Origin: Clostridium vitabionis
Lineage (GTDB): Bacteria > Bacillota > Clostridia > Lachnospirales > Lachnospiraceae
Direction of reading: 5' to 3'
DNA: 64,000 nt
Assembly (NCBI RefSeq): GCF_015351765.1
Contig: NZ_JADKQA010000003.1
Span: forward strand, 101,203-165,202
Positions within the stretch are counted from its first letter, which is position 1, and each line of letters starts with the position of its first letter. The position numbers and the translations under genes are program-made. The notes below the pieces were generated by a model, which had not been told where the DNA came from, did not search any database, and saw only the letters and a list, made by a program, of their open reading frames with translations. Positions 47,184 through 56,732 of the stretch are shown one piece after another.

Positions 47184-48782
47184 ATGGCAGGGAAAATGTT
47201 TGCGGCAATCGATGTCGGCTCCTTCGATTCGGAGCTGGTCATTTACGAGATTTCCAGAAAAAACGGCATCCGTGAGGTCGACCATGTCCGCTTCCAGCTG
47301 CCGGTCGGCCGGGATACCTATAATACCGGGACAATCAGCCAGGATATGCTCCGGGAGATCTGCGAGCTTCTGGACAAGTTCCGCGGCATCATGGATTCCT
47401 ACCGCGTTGACGACTACCGCGCCTATGCGTGCAGCGCGCTCCGGGAGGCGCGCAACTGCAGCATTGTCCTTGACCAGATCCGGGTACGGACCGGCCTCCG
47501 CGTGCGGACGGCGAACAACTCGGAGCTGCGCCTCCTGAGCCTCAAGGGTGTCGCCTCCCGCGGCGATACCTTCGACAAGATCCTGGCGGAGGATACCGCG
47601 GTGCTGGACGTCGGCTTTGGGAGCTCCCAGCTCTCCCTCTACCGCGAGGGGCGGCTGATCTCGACGGAGAACCTCTCCCTCGGTGTTCTCCGGATCAGCG
47701 AGATGATGATGCGCTGGAACATCCGCACCGCGGATATCCCGGAGACGATCTGCGAGATGATCAGCAACGAGCTGGGAACCTACAGCAAGATCCATCTGGG
47801 ACAGGTCCGGATCAGGACACTGATCGCTACCGGCGAGAGCATCAACTATATCATTTTTCGCGGCATGCACGAGAATCCGGATGCCTTCCGGAGGATCACC
47901 GTGAGCAGGGACGGCCGGTTCACAGCGTCGGAATTCACTGAACTCTGCGGGAAAATCGGCCACATGACCGCCGAGCAGATGGATGAAATCCTGGATATCT
48001 CCAGCACCTACGCGGCGGTTCTCGCGCCGAGTGCCCTGATTTTCGAGAAGGTGATCGCCATGACCGGGGCGGAGAAGGTCTGGACCCCGGGGATCAATCT
48101 CTGTGACGGCGTCGCCGCGGATTGGGCGAACGAGAAGAAGCTTGTCCTGATGAACCATGATTTTGAGGAGGATATCCTCTCCACCGCGAGGAACATGGCC
48201 ATGCGTTACTGCAGCAACATGGATCATGTGCTCCAGGTGGAGCAGATGGCGGCGGCGATTTTCGACGCTTCGAAAGCCTACCACGGGCTTGACCGCAGGA
48301 CAAGGCTGCTGATCCGGATTGCCGCCATCCTGCACGACTGCGGCAAGTTTGTCAGCATCAGCCGGAGCTCCGAGAATTCCTACCGGCTGATCATGTCCAC
48401 CGAGCTGATCGGCCTCTCCCACCTGGAGAGGGAGCTGGTGGCCAATGTGGTGCGCTACAACACCCAGCCCTACACCTACGACGATATCCAGTTGGAGTCC
48501 TTTGTCAACCGGTGGGCGGCGAAGAGCATTTCCGGCATGGATATCCGGATCACGATCGCCCGCCTGGCGGCGATCCTTCGTGTGGCGAATTCCGCGGACA
48601 GGAGCCATTGCCAGAAGCTGAGAAATGCCCATGTCAGCGTCCGCGGAGGGAAGCTCATCATCACCACGGACTATCCGGGCAACCTGATGCTGGAGAAGAT
48701 TTCCGTGGGGCAGAAGGCGGAGTTTTTCGGGGAGATCTACGGCCTTACGCCGGTTCTCCGGCAGCGAGCGGCAAGACGCTGA
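47184..48782 (+). CDS. Exopolyphosphatase / guanosine pentaphosphatase (Ppx/GppA family)
   Basis: A 532-residue enzyme that hydrolyses polyphosphate or pppGpp. The ASKHA phosphatase half has AIDVGSFDSELVIYEIS at the N-terminus, VLDVGFGSSQLSLYREGRL near residue 136 and LIATGESINYIIF. The C-terminal half contains an HD-type domain with LLIRIAAILHDCGKFVSISR near residue 382 and VRYNTQPYTYDD, as in long Ppx/GppA proteins. The AGAGGATAG site precedes Met 47184. It is followed 47 bases later by polyphosphate kinase, the opposing enzyme, so the pair probably sets polyphosphate level. Confidence 0.92.
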   Translation: MAGKMFAAIDVGSFDSELVIYEISRKNGIREVDHVRFQLPVGRDTYNTGTISQDMLREICELLDKFRGIMDSYRVDDYRAYACSALREARNCSIVLDQIRVRTGLRVRTANNSELRLLSLKGVASRGDTFDKILAEDTAVLDVGFGSSQLSLYREGRLISTENLSLGVLRISEMMMRWNIRTADIPETICEMISNELGTYSKIHLGQVRIRTLIATGESINYIIFRGMHENPDAFRRITVSRDGRFTASEFTELCGKIGHMTAEQMDEILDISSTYAAVLAPSALIFEKVIAMTGAEKVWTPGINLCDGVAADWANEKKLVLMNHDFEEDILSTARNMAMRYCSNMDHVLQVEQMAAAIFDASKAYHGLDRRTRLLIRIAAILHDCGKFVSISRSSENSYRLIMSTELIGLSHLERELVANVVRYNTQPYTYDDIQLESFVNRWAAKSISGMDIRITIARLAAILRVANSADRSHCQKLRNAHVSVRGGKLIITTDYPGNLMLEKISVGQKAEFFGEIYGLTPVLRQRAARR

Positions 48783-48829
48783 CGAATAAGCTGGATGACT
48801 GGTTTCCAGAATGGGGAGAGGATAGAATC

Positions 48830-51073
48830 ATGGCAGGAAATGCGGAGCAGTACAGTGACCCGTCAAATTTTGAGAACCGCGAGCTCAGCTGGCTGAAATT
48901 TAACCAGAGAATTCTCGGCGAGGCGAAGGACAAGACAACGAGGCCGTTCGAGAGGCTGAAATTCCTGAGTATCACCTCGTCCAACCTGGATGAGTTTTTT
49001 ATGGTTCGGGTGGCTTCGCTCAAGGATATGATCCGCGCGGATGTGAAGAAGCGGGATATCGCCGGCATGACGGCGCAGGAACAGCTGGATGCGGTTGGAA
49101 GGGCGACACAGACTTTTGTGAAGGATCAGTACAGTGTCTACAACCGGGCGATCCTGCCGATGCTCAGGCGGCTCGGCCTGGAGGTTGTGACGAAGCATGA
49201 GGAACTCACGGCGGCCGAGGCGGCCTGGGCGGACGAATATTTTGACCGGGAGGTCTATCCGGTCCTGACCCCCATGGCTGTGGATGCCACGAGGCCGTTT
49301 CCCCTTGTCCGGAACAAGTCGCTAAATATCGCCCTGATTATGCGGAAAAAGCCTAGGAATACCGAAGGCGGGGGAAGCAGCGCCCCGGAGAGCCGCGACA
49401 TCAAGGACATCATCGACGGCCACCTGCCGGCGAAGAAGACGGACCTGGATTTCGCGATGGTCCGGGTGCCGGACGTGCTCGGCCGCGTCATCGAGATCCC
49501 GCAGGAATATGTGGCGGAGGAGGACGGGAGGAAGCCGCGCAGGATCATTTTCCTGGAGGAGGTCATTGAGCGGAACCTGTCGAAGCTCTTCCTGAATTAT
49601 GATATCGAGTGCAGCGGCATGTTCCGCATCGAGAGGAATGCGGACATGGAGCTGGATGAGGACGAGTCCGAGGACCTGCTCAAGGAGATCCAGCAGAAGC
49701 TCAAGGAGAGGCAGTGGGGCGAGGTGATCCGCCTGGAGATCGAGAGCGGCGCCGACGCGCGGCTGCTGACGATTCTCCGGAAGGAATTCCGCGTCGGCGG
49801 GGATGAGATTTACCGGATCCCCGGACCGCTCGACCTGACGCTCCTCATGAAGGTGTACAAGCTGGACGGTTTCGAGGCGGAGAAGGCGGATCCCTACACG
49901 CCGCAGCCGGTTCCGGCGCTCATGAACGATGACGATCTCTTCACGAATATCCGAAAAGGTGATATTCTATTAAAGCACCCCTATGAAACCTTCGAGCCCG
50001 TGGTGAACTTTGTCCGCCTCGCGGCGAGGGATCCCCAGGTTCTGGCGATCAAGCAGACACTCTACCGCGTCAGCGGCGATTCGCCGATCATCAAGGCACT
50101 CGCGGAGGCTGCCGATAACGGCAAGCAGGTATCGGTACTGCTTGAGCTGAAGGCGCGCTTCGACGAGGAGAACAACATCGCCTGGGCGAAGATCCTGGAG
50201 AAGGCCGGCTGCCACGTCATCTACGGCCTGCAGGGGTTGAAGACCCACTGTAAGATCACCCTGGTCGTGCGCCGGGAGGAGGACGGCATCCGCCGCTATG
50301 TCCACCTGGGCACGGGAAATTATAATGATTCGACGGCGCGGCTCTACACGGACAATGGCATCCTGACCTGCAATCCGCAGATCGGGGAGGACGCCACCGC
50401 GGTCTTCAACATGCTGTCCGGCTACTCGGAGCCGCTGTTCTGGAACAGCCTCGCCGTGGCGCCGCTCTGGCTGAGGAAGCGGTTCCTCCGCCTGATTGAC
50501 CGGGAGGCGGAGAACGCGGCTTCGGGGCGGCGCTCGGGGATTGTCGCCAAGATGAACTCGCTCTGCGACAAGGAGATTATCGAGCATCTGTACGCCGCGG
50601 GGGCGGCAGGTGTTAAGATTCACCTGATTGTCCGCGGAATCTGCTGCCTTCGGGCTGGTGTCCCGGGGCTTTCGGAAAATATCACCGCCTGTTCCATCGT
50701 CGGGAATTTCCTCGAGCACGCCCGCATTTTCCGGTTCGAAAATGACGGCGACCCGCAGTTCTTCATGGGGAGCGCGGACTGGATGCCGCGCAATCTGGAC
50801 CGGCGCGTGGAGATCCTGTTCCCGGTCTACGATCCGGCAGCCAGAAAAGAGATCCAGCACTATCTGGATGTCCAGATGGCGGACAATGTGAAAGCCCAGT
50901 ACATGCAGGCGGACGGAACCTATGCGCATCCGGACCGCCGCGGGCGGCAGCCTGTACTGGCGCAGGACGTGTTCTGCGCGGAGGCGGTCCGGGCGGCGAG
51001 GGAGATCAGCGACCGGAACGATCCGCAGAAGACGCGCGTATTTGTACCGATGGAAGGAGATACTGATGGCTGA
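48830..51073 (+). CDS. ppk1: Polyphosphate kinase Ppk1
   Basis: A 747-residue kinase that polymerises the ATP terminal phosphate into polyphosphate (EC 2.7.4.1). The N-terminal domain starts FENRELSWLKFNQRILGEA, then KFLSITSSNLDEFFMVRVAS. The middle has HPYETFEPVVNFVRLAA, IKQTLYRVSGDSPI and the catalytic His region GLKTHCKITLVVRREEDG, followed by VHLGTGNYNDSTARLYTDNG. The C-terminal FRFENDGDPQFFMGSADWMP and NLDRRVEILFPVYD complete the phospholipase-D-like pair. ATG 48830 was chosen for the GGGGAGAGGA upstream; an open frame back to 48512 overlaps ppx in another frame. The stop overlaps the response regulator by 8 bases. Confidence 0.96.
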   Translation: MAGNAEQYSDPSNFENRELSWLKFNQRILGEAKDKTTRPFERLKFLSITSSNLDEFFMVRVASLKDMIRADVKKRDIAGMTAQEQLDAVGRATQTFVKDQYSVYNRAILPMLRRLGLEVVTKHEELTAAEAAWADEYFDREVYPVLTPMAVDATRPFPLVRNKSLNIALIMRKKPRNTEGGGSSAPESRDIKDIIDGHLPAKKTDLDFAMVRVPDVLGRVIEIPQEYVAEEDGRKPRRIIFLEEVIERNLSKLFLNYDIECSGMFRIERNADMELDEDESEDLLKEIQQKLKERQWGEVIRLEIESGADARLLTILRKEFRVGGDEIYRIPGPLDLTLLMKVYKLDGFEAEKADPYTPQPVPALMNDDDLFTNIRKGDILLKHPYETFEPVVNFVRLAARDPQVLAIKQTLYRVSGDSPIIKALAEAADNGKQVSVLLELKARFDEENNIAWAKILEKAGCHVIYGLQGLKTHCKITLVVRREEDGIRRYVHLGTGNYNDSTARLYTDNGILTCNPQIGEDATAVFNMLSGYSEPLFWNSLAVAPLWLRKRFLRLIDREAENAASGRRSGIVAKMNSLCDKEIIEHLYAAGAAGVKIHLIVRGICCLRAGVPGLSENITACSIVGNFLEHARIFRFENDGDPQFFMGSADWMPRNLDRRVEILFPVYDPAARKEIQHYLDVQMADNVKAQYMQADGTYAHPDRRGRQPVLAQDVFCAEAVRAAREISDRNDPQKTRVFVPMEGDTDG

Positions 51074-51767
51074 AACCGGCATTCTTGTTGTTGATGATGA
51101 GAAAGAGATTGCCGATCTCGTGGAAATTTACCTGGTGAGCGACGGCTATAAGGTGTACAAGGCGTCGAGCGCCGCGGACGGGCTGGACATCCTGTCGAAG
51201 GAGAAGATCCACCTGGTCCTCCTCGATATCATGATGCCCGGAATGGACGGCCTGACCATGTGCCGGAAGATCCGGGAGACCAATAATATCCCTATTATCA
51301 TGCTGAGCGCCAAGTCGACCGATCTGGACAAGATTAAGGGGCTCGGCAACGGCGCGGACGACTATGTGACCAAGCCCTTCAATCCGCTGGAGCTGACGGC
51401 CCGGGTGAAGGCGCAGCTGCGCCGGTACACCCAGCTGAATCCGCAGAGCACGGCGGAGAATACCGGCGGCGAGATTTCCCTGCACGGCCTGACCATCAAC
51501 CGGGAAAACCACCGGGTGACGGTTTACGGGGAGGAAGTCAAGCTGACCCCGATTGAATTCGATATTCTGTACCTGCTCGCGTCCAATCCCGGGCGTGTGT
51601 TCAGCACGGACGAGATCTTTGAGCAGGTCTGGCATGAGAAGGTCTATGAGGCCAATAATACCGTCATGGTGCATATCCGGCGCCTCCGCGGAAAGATGAA
51701 GGAGGATACCCGGAAAAATAAGATCATTACTACGGTTTGGGGAGTAGGGTACAAGATTGAAAAGTAA
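51066..51767 (+). CDS. OmpR-family response regulator, VanR-like
   Basis: A 233-residue regulator. The receiver domain has acidic residues Asp10-Asp11, phosphoacceptor Asp54 in LVLLDIMMPGMDG and Lys in YVTKPFNPLEL. The OmpR/PhoB winged-helix output domain spans about residues 135-230, with VKLTPIEFDILYLLASNPGR, VFSTDEIFEQVW and NNTVMVHIRRLRGKM. The start lies 8 bases inside ppk1, with GGAAGGAGAT upstream, so it is coupled to polyphosphate kinase. The kinase partner follows and overlaps by 11 bases. Target genes probably include the downstream exporter (inference). Confidence 0.93.
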   Translation: MAETGILVVDDEKEIADLVEIYLVSDGYKVYKASSAADGLDILSKEKIHLVLLDIMMPGMDGLTMCRKIRETNNIPIIMLSAKSTDLDKIKGLGNGADDYVTKPFNPLELTARVKAQLRRYTQLNPQSTAENTGGEISLHGLTINRENHRVTVYGEEVKLTPIEFDILYLLASNPGRVFSTDEIFEQVWHEKVYEANNTVMVHIRRLRGKMKEDTRKNKIITTVWGVGYKIEK

Positions 51768-53094
51768 ACGGGCGGCTCGCCGGAAGGAGAACCGCAGGCG
51801 GCAGAGCATGCCGGAAAAAATGAACAGGGAGAATACGGACACAGCCCGGGACCGCCAGAAGGCGGCCCGGGCCGGACGTGTTTCCCGGGAAAATCCCGGA
51901 AATCCGGATTCCTCCGGATGGATGCGGCGGGAACCGGAGGATGGGGTAAGAAAGGATCCCGCGGGGCGCTTTCACGACCTTCTCCTCCGGAACATTCTTT
52001 TGTGTCTCGCCGCGGCCGGCATCGCGGACACTGCGCTGATGCTTGCGGTTTCCTGCCTGAAAAACTGGCTTCAGGCGAACGCGGACGCCGGCTCGGTGCT
52101 GCTCGGGCTTCTGGAAATGGAGACGCTGATGGATCTTTTCTATGTCTTCTTCGGCATCCTCCTTTTTGCCATTTTCTTTGTCCGGCGCCTTTCCGGCGCG
52201 GTCAGGAGCCTTGGCGCGATCTCCACGGCGCTGCAGGACATCTCCGAAGGAGACCTTTACACCAGCGTTGAGGTCACCGGCGATGATGAGATCTCTAGGA
52301 TGGGGGACAGCCTGAACAAGATGGTGAGCGACCTCCGGACGCTGATGGACCGGGAGCGGGAGGCGGAGCGGACAAAAAATGAGCTGATCACTAACGTTGC
52401 CCATGATCTCCGCACGCCGCTCACCTCCATCATCGGCTATCTGGAGCTTCTCTCCCAGAATCCGGAGATGCCGGAGGAGACGCGGAAACGGTACGTGGAT
52501 ATCGCATTTTCCAAGGCCAGGCGGCTCCAGCAGCTGATCGAGGATCTGTTCAGCTTCACGAAGCTGGGCAACGGAAAGGTCGCGCTCCGCGTATCCAGGG
52601 TGGATGTTGTCCGGCTTCTCAGCCAGCTTCTTGAGGAGTTCTATCCCAGTTTCCTGCAGAACGGAATGACCTATGAGCTGGAGAGCAATGTGCCGGCGAA
52701 GGTGATCAGCGCTGACGGGGACCTGCTGGCGCGGCTTTTCGACAACCTGATCAACAACGCGATCAAGTACGGTGCCGACGGGAAGAAGATCTCCGTGGAC
52801 ATCGAGGCGGAGGAGGACTGGGTGACGGTCAGCGTCAGAAACTACGGCTATGTCATCCCGGAGGAGGAGCTGCCGAATATTTTCCGGCGGTTTTACCGGG
52901 TGGAACAGTCGAGGTCCAGCAGCACCGGCGGAACCGGCCTCGGCCTTGCCATCGTGAAAAATATTGTGGATATGCACGGCGGCACCGTGGATGTCCGGAG
53001 CGACCTGGACGGCACGGTATTCCGGGTGAGGCTCCGCACGGAGCTTCCGGCGGACAGGAAGCCGGAGACGCCTGACGGGGAGAAGGAGAGCTGA
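51757..53094 (+). CDS. HAMP-type sensor histidine kinase, VanS-like
   Basis: A 445-residue membrane kinase. A basic, probably disordered N-terminal segment of about 70 residues precedes two helices near 74-96 (NILLCLAAAGIADTALMLA) and 126-146 (LFYVFFGILLFAIFFV) with only a short external loop. A HAMP domain follows, then the H box NVAHDLRTPLTSIIGYLELL, N box FDNLINNAIKYG and G boxes SSSTGGTGLGLAIVKNIV. TTG 51757 overlaps the regulator stop with GGGGAGTAGGG upstream; ATG 51808 is an alternative that would remove 17 residues. The short loop suggests it senses an intramembrane or envelope signal. Confidence 0.9.
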   Translation: MKSKRAARRKENRRRQSMPEKMNRENTDTARDRQKAARAGRVSRENPGNPDSSGWMRREPEDGVRKDPAGRFHDLLLRNILLCLAAAGIADTALMLAVSCLKNWLQANADAGSVLLGLLEMETLMDLFYVFFGILLFAIFFVRRLSGAVRSLGAISTALQDISEGDLYTSVEVTGDDEISRMGDSLNKMVSDLRTLMDREREAERTKNELITNVAHDLRTPLTSIIGYLELLSQNPEMPEETRKRYVDIAFSKARRLQQLIEDLFSFTKLGNGKVALRVSRVDVVRLLSQLLEEFYPSFLQNGMTYELESNVPAKVISADGDLLARLFDNLINNAIKYGADGKKISVDIEAEEDWVTVSVRNYGYVIPEEELPNIFRRFYRVEQSRSSSTGGTGLGLAIVKNIVDMHGGTVDVRSDLDGTVFRVRLRTELPADRKPETPDGEKES

Positions 53095-53202
53095 GACGGA
53101 AAAGCCTGACCGGAATGGGAAAACAAGGCAGGCGCCGGCGGCGGATCCGGCAAGAACCCGGGGAGGCAGCCGGCCGGTTTGGATTTCATGGAGGACAGAG
53201 AT

Positions 53203-55731
53203 TTGCGCGGATGGAGACGGTGGAGGAGATATGTCATCACGGCAGCCGCCGCGGTGCTGCTTGCCGCCGCGGGATTAGCTGGCGGCGGGAATGCCCTTGT
53301 GGGAGAGGGCACCGCGTGGGGGGCGGCATCGGCCCCGATGCTCGGGCCCGGCGCGGATGCGGATGCCGGGAATCTGAAAATCACCTACGGGTTTGACGGT
53401 ACAGCCCGGCGGGGGCGGTATCTCTCCGTCCGTGCGGAGACTGCCCTTGGCGCGTCTGCCCTGGGCTCCGGGGACGGGAAAGCGGAGATGCTTTTTCTTG
53501 TCCGCGAATCCGGCGGCGAGGCCTGCCGCTACGAGTATCCGATGACCCTCACGGAATCCGGCGGGGAACTCACTGCCTATATCCCCCTTGGGGTCCGGAG
53601 CAGCGAGATGCTGGCGGTCCTCCGGGATGACCGGGGGAATATCGCGGCACAGAAGAAAATCGTCTTTCCCCCGGAGGGCGATAAGCCGGCCAGCTACATC
53701 GGGATTCTCTCCAACCGTTCCGGAGACCTCTCCTGGCTGGACGGAATATCCGTCGAGGACAACGCATTTACCACGAGGACAGTATCCCTCGACGGTAGTA
53801 TCCCGGACAATGCCCTCGCCTACGACCAGCTGGATATGATCGTCATCTCCGATTACGACACCGGGAGCCTCACCGATGCTCAGGCGGGAGCGGTCCGGGA
53901 GTATGCGGAGAACGGCGGGATCCTGCTTTTTGGCGGCGGCAGCGATTATCTGAAGTCCTTCGGGCCGTTCGCGCAGGAGCTTCTTGAGAAGCCGTATCGG
54001 GAGGCCGGGCAGACGCTGGTCAATCTCGGGCCGGAGTATGCTGTCCAGAACCCGGAGGATGCGATGCTGGAGCTCTCCGCGGCGGACATTTCCCTGAAAA
54101 ATGGCAATACGCTGATCGACGGGGAGCAGTTCCCGCTCGCGGCCGCCGCATCCTGGCACAAGGGGAAGGCGGCGGTTACTGCCTTCTCCCTCTGCGATAT
54201 CAGCGTATTCTGCGAGGCGCACCCGGATTTCGCGAGCCGCCTGGTCAGCTCTGTGTACGGCAGGCAGAAGGCGGAGGATATCCGGAGCGGCGGTGGCGGG
54301 ATATCCGGGAGCTACGACAGCGTGGCCGACCTGGTCGGCGCCGGGGATATGAGCCGCCTGCCGGAGCCGTGGCTCTACCTGGCGGTTCTTGCCGCGTATC
54401 TCCTTCTCGCGGGGCCGCTGGCTTACCTCTCCCTCCGCCGGCTTGCACGGAGCCGCTATTATCTGGCGGCGGTCAGCCTTCTGTCCTTCCTGTTTCTCGG
54501 GGTGATCTATGTCCTGGGCGTGCGCACCCGCTTCCGCGGGCAGTTTTACACGAGTGCGGCGTATGTTGACCTTGCGGATGGGGAGGCGAGGGAGGAGACC
54601 TACCTCAATCTCAGGAGCCCATTTTCCCGTGCGAGCCTGGCCAGGCTCTCCGGCGGATATGAGATCTGCCCTGTGACGGATCCGTCCGCGGGAGACGATG
54701 GCGCTCCGGTCAGCGGTCCGGAGGACTATCAGATCGCGATCAGTGAGAGCGGGGATCAGCCGGAGATCCGGATCCGGGGAAATGCCCCGTTCACATCGAA
54801 TTATTTCCGCCTGACGAGAAATCTGCCTGATGCGGGTATCGGAACCCTGGAGGGAAATGTCAGCCTGTTTGAGAATTCCCTTAGCGGGACGCTGACCAGC
54901 CGTTTTTCCGAGCCGCTGGAAAACGCGGTGCTCTTTCTCTATGGGAAAATGGTGATTCTCGGCAGGATCGAGCCGGGGGAGAAGCTGGATCTGGCCGGAT
55001 TCCGGATTCTCAGCATACCGCCGGGCAACGCTTCCGCCGCGGCGGAGGCGGCTGCGGGAGCCTACGAGATGCCGGACGGAAAGGCAAAAATCCAGGCCCA
55101 GGAGCGGCTGCGCATGTTCCGGTTCCTTTTGCGGCAGGAACCGCCGGAGGCAGACGGGAGTGTCCGGTTTGCCGCGTTTTTCCCCGGAGAGCAGAATACC
55201 GTCTTTCTCCAGGAAGACAGCCGGAACGCGAACCCGGACGGCAGCCCCGTGGTGTCGAACGGCATGACCATGGTTACCACCAGGATGGATGCGGATCAGA
55301 CGCGCGACGGGGAGATTTACCGATGCTCGCTCGCCACCGAGCCGAGAGTGCTCGCTGGCAACTATGATTTTCCTACCAATACCATGGGATCCGGAAATGG
55401 CAGCCAGCTGACACTGGAATATTTCCTGGGGAGTTCCCTGGACATCAGCCGGGTGGACTTCGAGACGCCGGCAGAGCTTTTCTCCGACGGGAGCATTGAT
55501 GTGGGAACCGATCCGTTCAGCGGAAATCTCTACTTCTATAATTATGATACCGGAACCGAGGACCTGATGCACCGGCAGGATGCCTACAGTGCGGAGGAGC
55601 TTGCGCCATACCTGTCGCCCTCGAATACCCTGACCGTCCGCTATGCGGCGGGAGATGCCGGGGACGGGCGCGGCATCAGTCTTCCGGTGCCTTATGCCGT
55701 CGGGACGAAGGAGGTGCATCAGGGAAAATGA
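53203..55731 (+). CDS. Large exported membrane protein linked to an ABC exporter
   Basis: An 842-residue protein of unknown function. A signal helix lies near the N-terminus (VITAAAAVLLAAAGLAGG). An external beta-rich region precedes a Rossmann-like, glutamine-amidotransferase-like segment at about residues 150-260 (DQLDMIVISDYDTGSLTDAQ, AENGGILLFGGGSDYLKSFG) without an obvious catalytic Cys. Two helices follow near residues 385-450 (YLAVLAAYLLLAGPLAYLSL and YLAAVSLLSFLFLGVIYVLG), then a long external C-terminal part. TTG 53203 was chosen because GGAGG lies 8 bases before it; ATG 53188 and TTG 53179 are alternatives. Its stop overlaps the ABC ATPase start, so it probably serves that exporter, rather like GldG-type accessory proteins. 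Confidence 0.7.
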   Translation: MRGWRRWRRYVITAAAAVLLAAAGLAGGGNALVGEGTAWGAASAPMLGPGADADAGNLKITYGFDGTARRGRYLSVRAETALGASALGSGDGKAEMLFLVRESGGEACRYEYPMTLTESGGELTAYIPLGVRSSEMLAVLRDDRGNIAAQKKIVFPPEGDKPASYIGILSNRSGDLSWLDGISVEDNAFTTRTVSLDGSIPDNALAYDQLDMIVISDYDTGSLTDAQAGAVREYAENGGILLFGGGSDYLKSFGPFAQELLEKPYREAGQTLVNLGPEYAVQNPEDAMLELSAADISLKNGNTLIDGEQFPLAAAASWHKGKAAVTAFSLCDISVFCEAHPDFASRLVSSVYGRQKAEDIRSGGGGISGSYDSVADLVGAGDMSRLPEPWLYLAVLAAYLLLAGPLAYLSLRRLARSRYYLAAVSLLSFLFLGVIYVLGVRTRFRGQFYTSAAYVDLADGEAREETYLNLRSPFSRASLARLSGGYEICPVTDPSAGDDGAPVSGPEDYQIAISESGDQPEIRIRGNAPFTSNYFRLTRNLPDAGIGTLEGNVSLFENSLSGTLTSRFSEPLENAVLFLYGKMVILGRIEPGEKLDLAGFRILSIPPGNASAAAEAAAGAYEMPDGKAKIQAQERLRMFRFLLRQEPPEADGSVRFAAFFPGEQNTVFLQEDSRNANPDGSPVVSNGMTMVTTRMDADQTRDGEIYRCSLATEPRVLAGNYDFPTNTMGSGNGSQLTLEYFLGSSLDISRVDFETPAELFSDGSIDVGTDPFSGNLYFYNYDTGTEDLMHRQDAYSAEELAPYLSPSNTLTVRYAAGDAGDGRGISLPVPYAVGTKEVHQGK

Positions 55732-56732
55732 TGATGCTGGAACTCAGAAATCTCCGGAAATCTTACGGCAGCCTGACCGTCCTGGACGGCCTCTGCCTCT
55801 CCATTCCCGCCGGCGAGCTCTATGGCTTTATCGGGACGAACGGCGCCGGGAAAACCACGACGCTCCGGATTGCCGCCGGGCTTCTCCGGCCGGACAGCGG
55901 CCAGGTGCTGATCGACGGCAGGGATCTGTGGGAGCACAGGAACGATGCGGCCGCCTCATCGGAGACACTCTCCCGGATTGGCTATGTGCCTGACTTTTTC
56001 GGCGTCTACGAAAACCTCTATGTCTGGGAATACATGGAATTTTTTGCCGCCTGCTGCGGCATGACCGGGCTTAAGGCGAGGCAGCGGTGCGAGATGCTTC
56101 TGGACCAAACCGGCCTCTATGAGCGCCGGGACTATTTTGTCAGCAGTTTGTCCCGCGGCATGAAGCAGCGCCTCTGCCTCGCGCGTGCCCTGATTCATAA
56201 CCCGAAGCTGCTCATTATGGACGAACCCGCCTCCGGCCTCGACCCGGTCACAAGAAGTGAATATATGCAGATCCTCCGGGAACTCTGCGGCCAGGGCAAG
56301 ACCATCTTCATCAGCTCCCATATCCTCTCGGAGCTCTCGGACATCTGCACATCGGCGGGGATCATCGAGAGCGGGAAAATGGTTCTCAGCGGCCCGCTCT
56401 CGAGCCTCTTTGACAGCGCGCACATTGCCCGCCGCATCCGGATTGTCCTTGCCGGGAGCGCGGAGACCGCGCTCGGCGTCCTGAAGCGGGATCCGAAGGT
56501 CAGCAGCATTGCCATCGACGGCCGTGAGATCCGGATTGCGTTCACCGGGCAGGAGGAGGACGCGGAAAAGCTTCTCCGGAACCTGGTGGAGAGCGGTGCC
56601 GGCGTGTCCGGCTTCATGCGCGAGAAGGATGACCTGGAAAATGCGTTCATGCAGCTTGCCGGCAGGAAGGGGAGAAAGGCGGTGATTTCCTATGAGATGG
56701 AATCCGATTTTCCGGAAGGAGATCGTGACTGA
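55728..56732 (+). CDS. ABC transporter ATP-binding protein
   Basis: A 334-residue ATPase of an ABC-2 type exporter. Walker A is GTNGAGKTTTLRIAAGLL near residues 37-54, the signature is SLSRGMKQRLCLARALIHNP and Walker B is LLIMDEPASGLDPVTRSEY. An extra C-terminal domain of about 90 residues (ARRIRIVLAGSAETALGVL onward) resembles those of drug, antibiotic and gliding-type exporters. The start overlaps the upstream gene by 4 bases and the end overlaps the permease by 41 bases. The operon includes the two-component system, so expression may respond to envelope stress. Confidence 0.93.
   Translation: MMMLELRNLRKSYGSLTVLDGLCLSIPAGELYGFIGTNGAGKTTTLRIAAGLLRPDSGQVLIDGRDLWEHRNDAAASSETLSRIGYVPDFFGVYENLYVWEYMEFFAACCGMTGLKARQRCEMLLDQTGLYERRDYFVSSLSRGMKQRLCLARALIHNPKLLIMDEPASGLDPVTRSEYMQILRELCGQGKTIFISSHILSELSDICTSAGIIESGKMVLSGPLSSLFDSAHIARRIRIVLAGSAETALGVLKRDPKVSSIAIDGREIRIAFTGQEEDAEKLLRNLVESGAGVSGFMREKDDLENAFMQLAGRKGRKAVISYEMESDFPEGDRD

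Noticed and set aside
48512-48829. N-terminal extension of Ppk1 by about 106 residues
   Set aside because: It overlaps ppx in another frame, has low-complexity residues and lacks a ribosome site, while ATG 48830 has one and gives the normal family start.
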